Below, piece after piece: positions 47,617-58,599 of a stretch of DNA of 64,000 nt. Below the pieces are notes generated by a model. The model ran no database searches. It worked only from the letters and a program-made list of their open reading frames with translations, and was not told where the DNA came from. Source of the stretch: Thysanoteuthis rhombus (Eukaryota; Mollusca; Cephalopoda; Oegopsida; Thysanoteuthidae); assembly GCA_963457665.1 (NCBI GenBank), contig OY735212.1, positions 18,555,247 through 18,619,246 on the forward strand, written 5' to 3'. The first letter of the stretch is position 1; every line of letters begins with the position of its first letter. The position numbers were made by a program, and so were the translations under genes.

Positions 47617-48169
47617 GGTTTTCATCTAAATCTAGATGTTTTTGGTCGCATCTAGATGTCAGAAATCGCTATTTAGATGATTGTTTCATAAAATAAGTAA
47701 TGTTTTAACGAAATGAATGTTGAAGATTAAAGACATTTAATTTACTAATGATACTGGTTCACTCGTGCCACCAAAAATGACTGCATTTATGAAATTTATG
47801 AAATACATGGATAAAAATTCCATTTTTATAAACATGAATGATAGAGATTTGCATAGCAGTGAGCTTGGAAATTAGCATTCTGTTGATCACTAACAGATTT
47901 TTATTAATTTTTTGTTTTTTGTTCTCGTTTTTATCACCTTTTTTTACTTTACTGTTCTTTAAATTCCACATTTTTAATACATCATCAGAACATAAAATTC
48001 TATTTTATAACATCAGTTGCAACCCCCAGTACAACAGAGTACAAACACCCATTGCTAATTATTAGAAGCGTGGATGTAATGTATTTCCTACATTTTATTT
48101 TTATAAGGAAAATTTAGATGTTTTTTGGTATTTTAAGATATTTTTTTGACTCAAATTTAGATGAAAACC
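47617..48169. mobile_element. 553 bp element bounded by GGTTTTCATCTAAAT inverted repeats
   Basis: 'ggttttcatctaaatct' at 47617-47633 and 'aaatttagatgaaaacc' at 48153-48169 are inverted repeats matching at 16 of 17 positions. 'catctagatg' and 'tttagatg' motifs recur just inside both ends (47650-47680 and 48113-48120). The interior holds sequence homologous to the relict frame at 14740-15000. It may be a DNA element that captured a retroelement piece, or a terminal structure of that element. Confidence 0.5.
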
Positions 48170-48185
48170 TGTAAATAAAGTTGGC

Positions 48186-48374
48186 AGCACCGAAGCCGCT
48201 CGCTTCTCACAGAGAAGGAGATGGAGGCAAGACTACACTGAAAAAGCAACAAACGAGCGACACACGGTCGATACAATCTAGAGAGAGTAAAGAAACCGTA
48301 GCTGAGGCTGTTGCGGTGGGTGGGGGGAATCAACGCAGTAATAAAAAGGCCTTTATTTATCATGAATTTAACAG
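48186..48374 (+). other. Candidate exon, unproven
   Basis: The frame open here has balanced, charged composition ('KPLASHREGDGGKTTLKKQQ', 'SDTRSIQSRESKETVAEA') and is less AT-rich than its flanks. 'ttggcag' precedes and 'aacaggtaga' follows, so both splice-type dinucleotides are present, though the acceptor lacks a strong pyrimidine tract. I recognise no family. It may equally be a chance frame. Confidence 0.2.
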
Positions 48375-48486
48375 GTAGATCATGAGACTGATCAATTATT
48401 AGATCAAGGCTACTGGCAAAGAATGGGGGCTTTCTATTTGATATTCTTCCATCACTCCCCCCCTCTATCTCTCCCCCTCTCTACCA

Positions 48487-48800
48487 ATCACTAGCTGCCA
48501 TATTGGGCTGCTAAGCACAAATTAAAGGACTAATTTCACTAAAACTTGCAAATTGAACCTCTAACTGAAAATATATGGTGGTGGATTTAAAATCTCTAAC
48601 TGAAAATATATGGGGGGGGATTTAAAAACAACAAAAGGATCATTTTTTCTATAAATAATAAGTTAATGTTTAAATTTTCAGTCATGTAGCTCTATTAATG
48701 TAACTTGTGTGCACAATACATAGCCAGCTAGACCAATCTGAAAACTGAAGAAATCTGTACTGACAGTTCTGGTGACAGTCTTGTTTGACAGTTTCTAATA
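48487..48800 (+). repeat. Rep-A copy 10, 5' truncated
   Basis: Contains 'aaaggactaatttcactaaa', 'cttgcaaattgaacctc', 'agctctattaatgtaacttg', 'aaactgaagaaatctgtact' and the terminal 'ttgtttgacagtttctaata'. 'ctctaactgaaaatatatgg' occurs twice (48557 and 48594), a short tandem duplication inside the copy. Confidence 0.8.
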
Positions 48801-50059
48801 TCCATTGAGGAAAGTGTTGTGACTTGAAACATGGTGTGTCCTTTTCAGGGTCCACAACCTGTTGAGGGAATGTGTCACAACCTGAATGGGCAGATGGTCA
48901 GACATCAGACAATGAGCTGGACTAAAATGTTGAATCATTGCAATTCACTTCTTGCTCTTTGATAAAATTCTGCTCCCTTTTCTAACGGTCAGCCATAATT
49001 GGAAAACTTCGAAGAATCATCACGAGCCAGAACTAATAAAGTTACTCCCCCATTTTGTATAACACAACATAACACAAGGCAATGATTTTGTTTCTATTTC
49101 TCTGACTATCCATGAAGATCCAATCGTTGTTTATGGCAAGTGACCAACCATATCTGTTTCCATCTGTTTCTGAGGGATTTTAGATCATGTTAAAATGTGG
49201 ATAGGATTTTTCCATTGAAGATATTGATTGGTTTTGAACTCTTTAGGTCATAAACCACTTGATACCATTTTTAAGTTGCAACTTTTCTGTACATAAAGTA
49301 AAAAAATATTGTTTTGAAAAGATTAAAAAATCCACCTATAGGTGGAAGGGAGGTAACTTTAGTCAGTTGTTATTTTCCTTGATATTAACATTCAAATTTT
49401 CTTGTATAAATTTAAGAATTAACTTACCATCACAGTCAATAATTGTATAACCATAGTGCCAAAATTTGCTGTCATGAGAAAAATTTCTATCAAAGAATAA
49501 AAATATGGTCAGAGTAAAATCTATATATGACATCACTGGTGTTTTCCACTGGAAAACATCTCAAATAGAGTAAAAAATAATGACTACAAATATTTAGATT
49601 CTGAATAACCTAAATGTTATTAACAAACTATACACATCATCAAAATAAGGCCCCAAAAAGGTGAAAAAAAAAAGCTTTTTTTCTAAAAATCAAAAAAGAG
49701 TTTTCAAAAGGGTCTAGAGGAGTACTGATGCCAATTTACAATTCTATAGATAAAACAGTATGGCCAGTATTGCTGGAACACGCAAACAAATGCATGCACG
49801 TATAAAAAGGGAGGAAACCTTCGCCATCTTTGTCATCTATTGTTGTTTAGTTAAATGAAAAACTTTCTCTTATTTAGCATAATTCTTGTCAGACAGATGG
49901 TTGGTGTACCTGCTTCGAAGGTCATGGTTCCCTTGCAAAACCTCTGGAGAAATAAGTTAACCACTTTTGCTTGGTTCTACTGCAATCATATAGACAATTT
50001 TCTTTCATCAGAAATAATCTTGTAGCTTTCATTTTCATTAGGTGAGTGACAAGGGAGAC

Positions 50060-50180
50060 CTGATATAATCAGTGGTGGAAATTACAGGTATGCGGGAGAA
50101 CTGCGTTTACCTTCTTTTCAATCTCCAGATTTTCTGTTTGTTCAATGTCTACTAATGGAGACATTACCATATACCTAGTT
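50060..50180 (-). repeat. Rep-D copy 2
   Basis: Reverse complement matches 23095-23215: 'ctaggtatatggtaatgtc', 'gacattgaacaaacagaaaa' and 'tctggagattgaaaagaagg'. The plus-strand frame from 50145 begins 'MSTNGDITIYLVP', parallel to the minus-strand frame in copy 1. Confidence 0.6.
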
Positions 50181-50314
50181 CCCCAAAACCACTTCCAGCT
50201 CTGGATGTTGTTCGTTACTCGGTGGAGTATATTTTTTCTGACTGATATCCAAACATACTTGAAAGTTTATCTAAGAAACCAATTAGCAAATTTAGTGTGT
50301 TTAATCTCCTCTAA

Positions 50315-50705
50315 ACCCATTAGTTCTAAAAAGAAAAGTACACAACCAATGCATGCTCCTGATAGTCACCTATGGAGCTGAAACATGAAAGAATCATACT
50401 CAACATCACATGGAGAGATCATAAGATAGCACAATATATTAGGGAAAAAACAGAAGTCCGAGACAGCACAGAAAGCATGAGGAATCTCAAATGGCGATGA
50501 GCTGGATATGTTGCAAAAATGGCAGGCAGCCATTGAACATCATGACTCACGACGTGGATTCCCAGACATCAAATGTAGAACTGAGGCCAGCAGAATATGA
50601 GATGGTGAGACATATGGACAGATTCTGGAAATATTGGTTCAGCAACACCTACGATAGAGAGGTGTGATGAATCCCAGGGAAGGTCCATGTCTAACGACAG
50701 ATGAT
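50315..50705 (+). pseudogene. LINE-1f, plus-strand fragment
   Basis: Reads 'LKRKVHNQCMLLIVTYGAET' followed by a stop, corresponding to the RTE-type 'LKRKVYNQCILP.LTYGAETW' segment. Further along come 'aaatggcgatgagctgg' (KWQWAG-like), 'cgatagagaggtgtgatga' and 'gggaaggtccatgtctaacg', ending in (GAT)n. Stops and frameshifts throughout. Opposite orientation to most copies. Confidence 0.85.
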
Positions 50706-51112
50706 ATGATGATGATGAGGTACTACACCAAGTTTTACTTGATGAGTGACTACATCCCTACGTAATGTATCGTATATGTTTGATAGAGGGTTAGGTGATG
50801 TTCTTATGACAGGGTGTAGAGAAGTCACAATCATGGATGTCTGATGGGGGGAGGATAAAAGAGGCAGACTGGGCATTCCCTCTCCCCCACCCATCAAGAT
50901 AGGGAAATTTGAAAATTTGAAGTTTATAGTGGCCAGGGATAAATGGATTGGTATGCACAGTGACTGCTTAGGACGTCACAGCTTAAGCACTCCATATTCC
51001 CTGTCCCGATAACTGATATGTGGATATATTTCTCCCTCCCCCAAATATCTCCCCCCCCCTCCATAGAAAAATGGCTGCAAACAACCATGATTGCAATTCA
51101 AATCTAACTTCG

Positions 51113-51376
51113 AAAGGGGCAGACCCAGGATTTTGAGCAGGGACAGGGGTGTTCTAATTTAGAAAAAAGTTGGGTTTTTTTTAAACTCTTTCTAATTAGA
51201 CAATAGATATGATTTTTTTTTTTGTTTTGAAAGTTTAATCTATGATTACTTGGGATTATCTGAAGGTTTTCATTCATGAATTTTCTTCATCTAGATATTA
51301 TTTTTCTAAATTCAACTTGTTTGAATGGGGGGAATGGGGAAGTCTAGACCCCCCCCCCCAATATCCACACCTGTTT
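51113..51376 (-). repeat. Rep-B copy 3, TIR element
   Basis: 'aaaggggcagacccaggatt', 'ttgagcaggga', 'tttctaattagacaatag' and 'gtttaatctatgattacttg' correspond to the reverse complement of the 44412 copy, ending 'ccaatatccacacctg'. About 260 bp. Confidence 0.75.
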
Positions 51377-51589
51377 GATTATTGATATCTCGCTTTATTC
51401 AAAAGTCATCGGAGAGAGAATGAGAGATTAAACAAGGGAAGAAAGTTCCTTTCCTTTCCTATTCGTCTGACCACCCCCAATGGTAAAGGCAGAAACAAAA
51501 TCTGACGGCAGCTCCTGTTCTCCAGTTTCTCCCATCTGTCACTAGATGGTCGCTCTTTTTATTAATGTATTCATGGCCAAAGCCACCTT

Positions 51590-52158
51590 TTTTTTGTCCT
51601 TAGGTGAAGATGGGGGTTATTCCGAAATAGACCATTATTATTGCAGTAAGCTTGGTTTGTTTATCACAGCTTGCCCAATACTCATGGCTTCATGCCAGAA
51701 CAAGCTAAATTTAGTAAATACAACAACTACATCTAGATGCTTCACTTTCATTGGACTAAATTCATTGAACTGTATTTTATGTGGTCAAGCCACACTTTTG
51801 AATATACTACAATATATCTGATACTTATTTTCCTATATATGTATTTATTATGGCCATTTAAAGCATTCATCAAATCATATTAAGATATTTGTTGGATGAA
51901 GTCAAATTTGACCGAAAGCCATATTTTTGGAGCACTCAAGGAAGAGCATAATTAATAGCTTCTTGACCAGTTGATTAGCACGTGGACTAATTCCCTATGG
52001 CAAGTACTCTAGATGTAGATACATAAGTATTTACTAAATTTAGCTCTTCCTGGCACAAAGCCATAAGTGTGGGGTAAGCCGTAATAAACAAACGAAACTC
52101 ACTGCAATAATAATGATCTACCTCAGAAGAACCCCACCTTCACCATTTTTTGGGAAGG
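51590..52158. repeat. ~570 bp foldback: 150-170 bp inverted arms around ~240 bp spacer
   Basis: The left arm (about 51600-51760) contains 'tattattgcagtaagcttgg', 'tttgtttatcacagctt' and 'caagctaaatttagtaaata'. The right arm (about 52010-52155) carries the reverse complements, seen as 'tatttactaaatttagctc', 'acaaacgaaactcactgc' and 'aataataatgatctacctc'. Roughly three quarters of positions agree by eye. The 91-codon frame at 51546-51821 lies in the left arm and is probably incidental. Confidence 0.7.
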
Positions 52159-52284
52159 ATATATTAAGTCAAAATGAAACCCCAGGAAACTGGTTGTGGT
52201 CATATGCTCCGTAAGGAGTTTCAAGGAATAAGCAACTAACGAAACCTAATTGGACTAGTATCCTTATCTTAATCGTCTTTATCA

Positions 52285-52335
52285 CAACATTTTGGCAAAT
52301 GTGTTCTTCGGCCTTCCTCAAATGTATGCTACTTT
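52285..52335 (-). other. Hammerhead-like motif, degraded, downstream of GIY-YIG fragment
   Basis: The minus strand reads 'tttgaggaaggccgaagaac' then 'gccaaaatgttg'. Compared with the core CTGANGA..GGCC..GAAAC, two core positions are altered. It lies on the same strand as, and about 700 bp beyond, the 53030-53230 Penelope-like fragment. Confidence 0.25.
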
Positions 52336-52574
52336 TGATGATCTTTGGGTGTCTCCCAGGACTTTTTTTTCTTCCTCAGTGGCTGGTCAGCAGTAGATAG
52401 AGGTAACCCGGTTTCTCCTTTCTTTTTGCTACATCCTTTTGGATAGGGATGGGCGCTGTGCGATCTCTGGTCCAACAACCACTCATGGGTTATCCCATTC
52501 TTTTAGCAGTAAGTCTTTGAGAACTATTTTTCTTTCAAAAAGTCTCCAGTATGACTTAGTCAGGAATTAATCCC

Positions 52575-52665
52575 CTGTTGCTTACAGTACCTGGTGTTCC
52601 TGGATGGTCACCCATTTAGGTAACAACCATGCTCAACATTGCTTAACTCAAGCTCACCTTTCTTA
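52575..52665 (-). repeat. 5S rRNA-like SINE piece
   Basis: Plus strand 'cttacagtacctggtgttcc', 'tggatggtcacccatttagg' and 'taacaaccatgctcaacatt', 'gcttaac' follows the reverse complement of the 5S rRNA 3' half block by block. It is the inverted relative of 41412-41495, and similarity continues past the 5S-like part. The 5' half of 5S is not visible. Confidence 0.5.
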
Positions 52666-52794
52666 ATGGATAAAGCATACTCAAAGATCAAAGCCTCATA
52701 CTGATGCCAGAAAATTTTAGTTATTTTTTAGTCTTGCTCCCTCCCCCAATTCACATGTCAGCATGAGGCCTATCTGTGGATATTGTACCTAGAC

Positions 52795-52862
52795 TGACAG
52801 TTTGCAGGTTTGTCACACAAGCCATTACTGATGAGTTCGATCCTCATTGGGGAGCGTAACTA
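52795..52862 (+). repeat. Possible tRNA-like SINE head
   Basis: A clear B-box-like 'gatgagttcgatcctcattg' is present. The A box is weak. Confidence 0.35.
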
Positions 52863-53029
52863 TCATGGCTTTCTGCCATACTAGAGTTAGCCTAGTCAGT
52901 ATTTATGTCTGAATTAGGCTATAAACTTAATCAGAAACATTATGATAGAAATAATGATGATGAGGACATTAGCTTTCATTAGATTGGCCAAACCCATGGA
53001 TATTGATATATTTATTCCAGTAAAAGTTG

Positions 53030-53236
53030 TTAAGTTTTATGAGAAACAACTGTGAGATAAGCTTTCAGAAAGGGGTTATAGGATTTTGATAGACTAAGAA
53101 TGATTAGTGGCTTTGATAAGTTATTAATGTTTATGCTGGGTCTGTTGATAGAATAATTTGGGTGCAGAATGTGTGCAGGTTCTTTCAACCTTCTTATTCT
53201 CCAATCCTGTTCTTTGTCTACCATTTTGACTTCTTT
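53030..53236 (-). pseudogene. Penelope-like element GIY-YIG nuclease C-terminal fragment
   Basis: The minus-strand frame reads 'VDKEQDWRIRRLKEPAHILH' then 'PNYSINRPSININNLSKPLI'. The pattern 'E..W..R..KEA..I....P.LNR' is what I know from the last part of the GIY-YIG endonuclease domain in Penelope-like retroelements. The catalytic Glu of the GIY-YIG fold normally sits in the 'KEA' segment, and here that reads KEP with the Glu retained. The frame stays open for 64 codons with no upstream reverse transcriptase visible nearby, so it is 5'-truncated. A GIY-YIG protein of other origin cannot be excluded. Confidence 0.55.
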
Positions 53237-53239
53237 GCA

Positions 53240-55025
53240 TGAAACATGGAGTGCTCCCGCTCCTTCTTCAGATTATCTTTAATACCAAATTTTAAAGTGT
53301 TTCTATGGACAATGATTGGGATACAACATCAAAAAATAGATAGGAACAAAGTTGAATGTTCAAATATGATTCATGAAAAGAAGAGAAAGCAAACTCTTTT
53401 GATATTGCAATTGTTTAGATTGTTCCAACAAGAAATTGTCAGATTCAAACTAAGTCATCTTACTTAGAGGTATCACAAAAACAAAGGTGGCTTGTACTGA
53501 CGATAGGTTAATAGAAAAGACAGACTTGTGTGATTAAATTTTATATATCTATGTATAAATGTCTGACAACCAGATAATATTTTCTATAACTCAACTCATA
53601 AATTCATGAACAACTAGTAACCACTCCTAAACACAGTGGAACTCCCGAATGAATAGAATTTTCAAAAGAATGGTGTTCTTTTGAGAATTGGATGAAAAAA
53701 AAAATTTACAAATGATCTATTTGTGCAGAGGGAAGAAAATCAAAACTTTTTCCCCTTGATCTGAGATTTATTTTTTCTTTGTACCAATATAAGGGTTACT
53801 GAAGAATCATGTTTTGTCCAGATTGCTTAAGTGACCCATTGAAAAAAAAATTTTTGCAACTCACTTCGTGTGTCATGGACTTATGGAAAGATCAGGCGTA
53901 TTTGATCAAGAGAAGAAAAAGGCATCTCCAAGTAATTTGACTAAAATTACACGTCTCAGTTAGTCAGAAAATTTGACTAAAATTGGATCCTGCAGGGAAA
54001 GGGTCAGTAAATAAACGTCAATGGTTCCATTTTACCAATTTTTTGAATTTCACCCATTCCTCTTCTCAGACAAATACTGCCTGAAGTGTCCAATTTCTAA
54101 TTTCCACAATGGAAATTTTCCAGCATAAATATTGATGTTCAACCTTCCATTTGAAAGCTTTTATACTTTTCTTCCTGATAATAATCTAGGATTGGACATT
54201 CTTTACTCTTGAATTTATTGTAGAGAATTTGAAAAGAAATTTAATGGGAATAATTTGTGATTAAAGTTACTTCTCTTGCACTTTGTGGTATTTTTTTCAT
54301 TTTCCTTAAATTTGACTCACGAACAAGTTCCACTTATTTAATCTTATTCATTGAAGAGTTCTTCAACTGTTACAAGTGGTCTATAAATCTAAGAGCTAAA
54401 GTTTGATGTCATTATAAAAATAGCATTCATTTAAACGTATATATTACAGGATTAAGTAAAAAAAATTAGTCCCCTGACACTAGCATGCAGAAACCAAACT
54501 TCACTCAGTACAGTCAAGTCAGACACAAGACCATGTATTTTAACAAATATTAAGAACATTTTTTATTTTTTTGTTAGATGTAATACTATAAATCATGATT
54601 ATTTTAAATTTTCAGGACTATCTTTTATCTAATCTTGATTAAGTTTTACTCAGACTGATTTCCTTCCAGCAGTGAGTAAATAGGCCGCTCTACCAAATGA
54701 GCAACCAAGACTTAAGTGGAAGACAGAGGTACAAACAACACTTTTAAACCTATTTTTCATTTTGATCGACAACCATTTTTGTTTACATTCTAATAATCTT
54801 TATGCATTTTTTTATTCTTGAGAAATTTTGACACGGTATTATAAATCATAATTATTCTAAACCTTCAAGTTGGACAGCAACTGATAATTTAAGATGAAGG
54901 TAAAATTTTAAACAATAATGAAAGTATAAAGAAATTGACTATAACTTGTGATGTCTATTCAGAAAAGTCATTAACATACCAACTTTGTTTTGAACAATTC
55001 GACCCCTCCCCCGGTCTTGTCTTTG
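53240..55025. other. Unassigned AT-rich region
   Basis: No repeated family and no credible gene. 'cagtggaactcccgaatga' at 53634 resembles a pogo/Tigger-type terminal repeat, but no partner end was seen. Confidence 0.4.
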
Positions 55026-55028
55026 ATG

Positions 55029-55180
55029 TAGTCATGATGATTCATCCAATTCATTTCTACAACCCCCTTCAGGTGTAAATTGTAATATCCATAAGGAAAG
55101 AGAGTCTTACCTATCGGTTTATCTTACTATTTACACCTAAAGAGGGTCGTAGAAATTGATCTGCTGATACGTCGTGACTA
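55029..55180. mobile_element. 152 bp palindromic MITE with TA ends
   Basis: The left arm (55029-55095) reads 'tagtcatgatgattcatcc', 'aattcatttctacaaccccc' and 'ttcaggtgtaaattgtaata'. The right arm (about 55115-55180) is its reverse complement with scattered mismatches: 'ttactatttacacctaaaga', 'gggtcgtagaaattgatc' and 'gatacgtcgtgacta'. Terminal TAGTCA..TGACTA fits TA target duplication plus GTCA ends, as in Tc1/mariner-type MITEs. A transcript would fold into a long hairpin. Confidence 0.7.
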
Positions 55181-55444
55181 TATTGATAATGAAAAGGAGA
55201 GTTCAAATTACCTGGAACAGAGTTGGTATAAATAATTCCAAGTTTTATAAAAAAAAATTTCCTATCAAAATGGACTCCCTGAACTCAATGTGAAGTGTGA
55301 CAAGACTTAAGCTTCAAGATAAGATTGTTTATGTTAAGCTTATTTTCTAAAGAGTAGGCAAATATGTTCATTCCTTTTTACAATTGAATTTCCAAAATTT
55401 TGTCTGAATTACTTAGATGAGAAATAATCATTATGATACTCTGT

Positions 55445-55605
55445 AGTTGCGATGTTTCGACCATTGTACTCTCTGGCCTTCTTCAGACGTCTGCCGGTTT
55501 GTAACTCTCTGGGATTTTTAGAACCGAACCTTTTATTCAATTCCCTGGGGGGAATGATGAGGAAGTGGTTTGCTCTTATTCTGCTGTCTATGCTAGGAAA
55601 TTTCT
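55445..55605 (-). repeat. Retroelement-terminus repeat with hammerhead-like core (copy 1)
   Basis: On the minus strand CTGAAGA (55486-55480) matches the CUGANGA core. A helix 'ggcca'/'tggtc' (55478-55474 with 55463-55459) closes a 10-base loop, and GAAAC follows at 55458-55454. One unpaired A lies between core and helix, unlike the canonical form. Sequence on to 55605 is repeated at 57590-57735. Confidence 0.4.
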
Positions 55606-56035
55606 CTTATCATTTAATTCTTCCTTGTTAATTCATCCTTGCAGTGTTTCTTGTCTACCTCTTCCCCTGAACCAGAATACGTATACGACTTTTGGCACAA
55701 CCTGTAGTGAAATCAGGAGGTGGAATTTCAGTCTTCAGCTCAATATCCTTTCTTCCTTGAAATTCTAATTTTTAAATCTGATTTTCAAAAAGGGTTTGAA
55801 GAAGAATTTTCTTCACATTTGTTCTAATATCAGCTTGCAGCTTAATCCTACCATTTACCAAACAGGATTTGTTAGTTTCAGATCAGAAAGCCAGTAATCA
55901 GTCCGAACAATGTTACAGCAAGTGGATAGAATTACAAAACATGGATAAAGTTTTTTTTTTTTTTTTAATCTTCCACTTGTACGCTGCGTATTTAGTAGGT
56001 GGAGCCGGTAGCCAAGTTATTTCGTTCACCTGTTT

Positions 56036-56492
56036 TTAATCAGAAACAGTCAACTAAATAAAATTGTCGACAGGAACATAGTCAACATACACACATATTC
56101 AGTTTTTATGTTGGTCTGCTTGGCTGGCTGGCTGGCTGGCTATCTATGTACAGGCCACACCAATGGAGCTATAGGGCTGAAAATTTAAACATCTACTCCT
56201 TATTATATCTAGAATAAGCATTCAATTTTTCTTTAAAATTGCACTCCTATGGTTTTTAGTTGGGGGTTCAATTTACAAAGAAAACTTATGCCAAATTGAT
56301 CCATTAGTTTAAGCCTGGTAGCGTTCACACTCATTTTTTGAAAATTCAGACTTTTTTAGTGATCAATGCACAACAAAAGGCAAGACAAGTAACTTATTTG
56401 TCAATCACCTACTTTCCAAAATTTTTTATTGATCACCCCTATCACAGCAAAACGTGATGGTTTCTATTTAGTGACTAACCAGACCTGTTCTC
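56036..56492 (-). repeat. Rep-A copy 11, full length
   Basis: Reverse orientation. 'aatcagaaacagtcaactaa' at one end, (GGCT)n at 56117-56141, 'caatggagctatagggctga', 'gtgatcaatgcacaacaaaa', and 'gtgatggtttctatttagtg', 'actaaccagacctg' at the other end. Confidence 0.85.
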
Positions 56493-57596
56493 TTTTATCT
56501 TATATGAGCAATTTATTATTATCCACTCAGTTTGTTAACCCCATTGAAGCTTACCATACGTTTCAAAAATGTTTCCAATTCTGTCTATTGCCAACATCTC
56601 ACAAAGCTTTATGAACTGTTTGACTTTCCCTAATTTGAAGTCATAGTTATCTGTCTCCTAGATTAGTTGCCAGCCAAGGCTAGAGAGCATAGTGTCTACT
56701 AAGCTATTCACCTAGAGCTGGGGAAAAAAGAGCTGGAGTCATGACTTTCCCAAAGACATTATAGCAAAGTGAGCCCAAACTATTTTTGCCGGCGTTTGAA
56801 CTCTACTCATCAAATCCATTTTCCCTGCAGGTACCTATTCGTCCATCTACACCTCCATTGATAAAAAAAAAATCCAGAAAGATTAGTAGCTCAAAGATAA
56901 GAGATAAGAGATGCCAAAGACTGGGGAGTCAAGTATTTCAGCTGGGGAAGGAGCTGCACTTAGGATATCGTGAAAAATGGCTCGTCTTTCAGTAAATTAA
57001 TATCTTATCTGACAAGATACACTAATCAAGTTGTTGAAGAAAAAAAAAAAATATCCTGATAGATAGGCACAAAAATGTCACTTTCATTCATAACCATAAT
57101 CATTTGAGAGTGATGAGAATAAACATTGAAATATTCACAAAATCTCCTATGATACTATTATGCTACATCAATAATGATTACTTGAAAGCATATTTTAGAG
57201 TTACTTTCATCACTTATACTTAAAAATTGTCTCATTGATTAGCTTATTACAAAACAAGGTTGTATCGACAAGTCCCCATCCTAACACAGTAACGTGCCCT
57301 GACCTTCCGAAGGCCAATGACACAATTGGAAAAAACGTCTTTTATTAAAATATATTTTTAAATTTTAAAAGGGCACTTTTGATATGAAGAAGGTAAAAAG
57401 GCAGGGGTTCGAGGGCCTCCGAGCCCCCCCCCCTGCACGTGTATGGCCTAATATCATTTCTTCTTCCTTCTTTGCTCATCTACAGTTTGCTTTCTCTTCG
57501 TAATCTTTTCTCGTATTCTTGCTGAATCTTTTTCGGTGTATTATACACTGATTTACTTAGACCAGCATCTTCATCTTGGTTGTATTCATCACATTA

Positions 57597-57735
57597 TTAT
57601 GACCATTGTACCCACCCTGGTCTCCGTCAAGTGTCTGCCCTAGTTAGCAAACTTCTAGGAATTTCAAGCCACACCTTTTATTCAATCCATGGGGGCAGAT
57701 TGTTCTCATTCCACTATCCTCGCCAAAAGATATCT
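57597..57735 (-). repeat. Retroelement-terminus repeat (copy 2), hammerhead core degraded
   Basis: 'gaccattgtacccaccctgg', 'tctccgtcaagtgtctgccc' and 'accttttattcaatccatgg' align with 55459-55560. The CTGAAGA core reads as TTGACGG here, so the motif is broken. It runs into Rep-A copy 12. Confidence 0.55.
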
Positions 57736-57745
57736 TGTTTATCTA

Positions 57746-58122
57746 TTAGAAACCATCAGCCAAAACTGCCATCATAGGTTTCTCCAGTTCTCAAGCTGCT
57801 CTGGCTGGTTTTTGCATACAGGTCTTACCAATGGATTTAGAGTGCTGGAAATTTATTATGTCTAGAAAAAAAAATTTCTTCCATCAACCCCCCTCATAGG
57901 TTTTTAGTGGAGGGTTTTTTTCAATTTACAATGAAAGTTTATGCTACATTGATTCTTAGTTTGTATTCATGCTTGTTTTTTGAAAATTCAGGCTTTTTAA
58001 TGATCTAACCAAAGGCAAGAGAAGTAACTTATTCTTCAATGACCACTTCTTCCATCTTTTTTAATTGATCACCCCCATCATGGCTAGTTTGATGGTTTCT
58101 TTTGAAGGACTAACTGGACCTG
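57746..58122 (-). repeat. Rep-A copy 12
   Basis: 'tagaaaccatcagccaaaac', 'taggtttctccagttctcaa', 'accaatggatttagagtgct', 'agtaacttattcttcaatg', then 'ttgatggtttcttttgaagg', 'actaactggacctg'. Short in the 'cagcctgtatg' region. Confidence 0.85.
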
Positions 58123-58189
58123 TGATTTTTCCCTAATCAATTTGTTCCTGCGAATTAGTTTCTCTGCCTCCTCCACTGAACCGGAATCT

Positions 58190-58290
58190 ATGATTTTCAT
58201 GCTCTACCTAGCCCAAGGATTGAACTCGGGATGGGCAGGTTACTAAATATGCTTAACCAACAATTTTATCTACAATGCCAGTGCTACTCA
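58190..58290 (-). repeat. tRNA-like SINE head
   Basis: The minus strand reads 'aaattgttggttaagcatat' (A-box-like) and 'cccgagttcaatccttggg' (good B box). Confidence 0.5.
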
Positions 58291-58599
58291 GATAGTTGTA
58301 TGTATACCATAGACTGCTGGTATGCAGCTCATTTTTACATCATTAATCATATTCAAACTATATATAGATGACAATCTTGGTCACGCTCTACATCACTTTA
58401 CACTAAAGAAACAATATAAGTCCCCAATAATGTCTAAATGACATGGCTTCATTATGTTCATTTCCGAGACTTAAAACATTTATTGAATATTTCCGATAAA
58501 GATTAACATTACTGCAAATGATTAATTAATATTTTACAGTATGAATAATAATTCAGCACAGATATTCTACAGGTCCTTGACACAAAAAATTGCTATATA

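Noticed and set aside
51546-51821. 91-codon plus-strand frame
   Set aside because: Lies within one arm of a foldback repeat, and the opposite arm does not keep the frame.
53634-53670. pogo/Tigger-type terminal repeat (cagtggaactcc..)
   Set aside because: Only one end seen and the match is short; no transposase fragment nearby.
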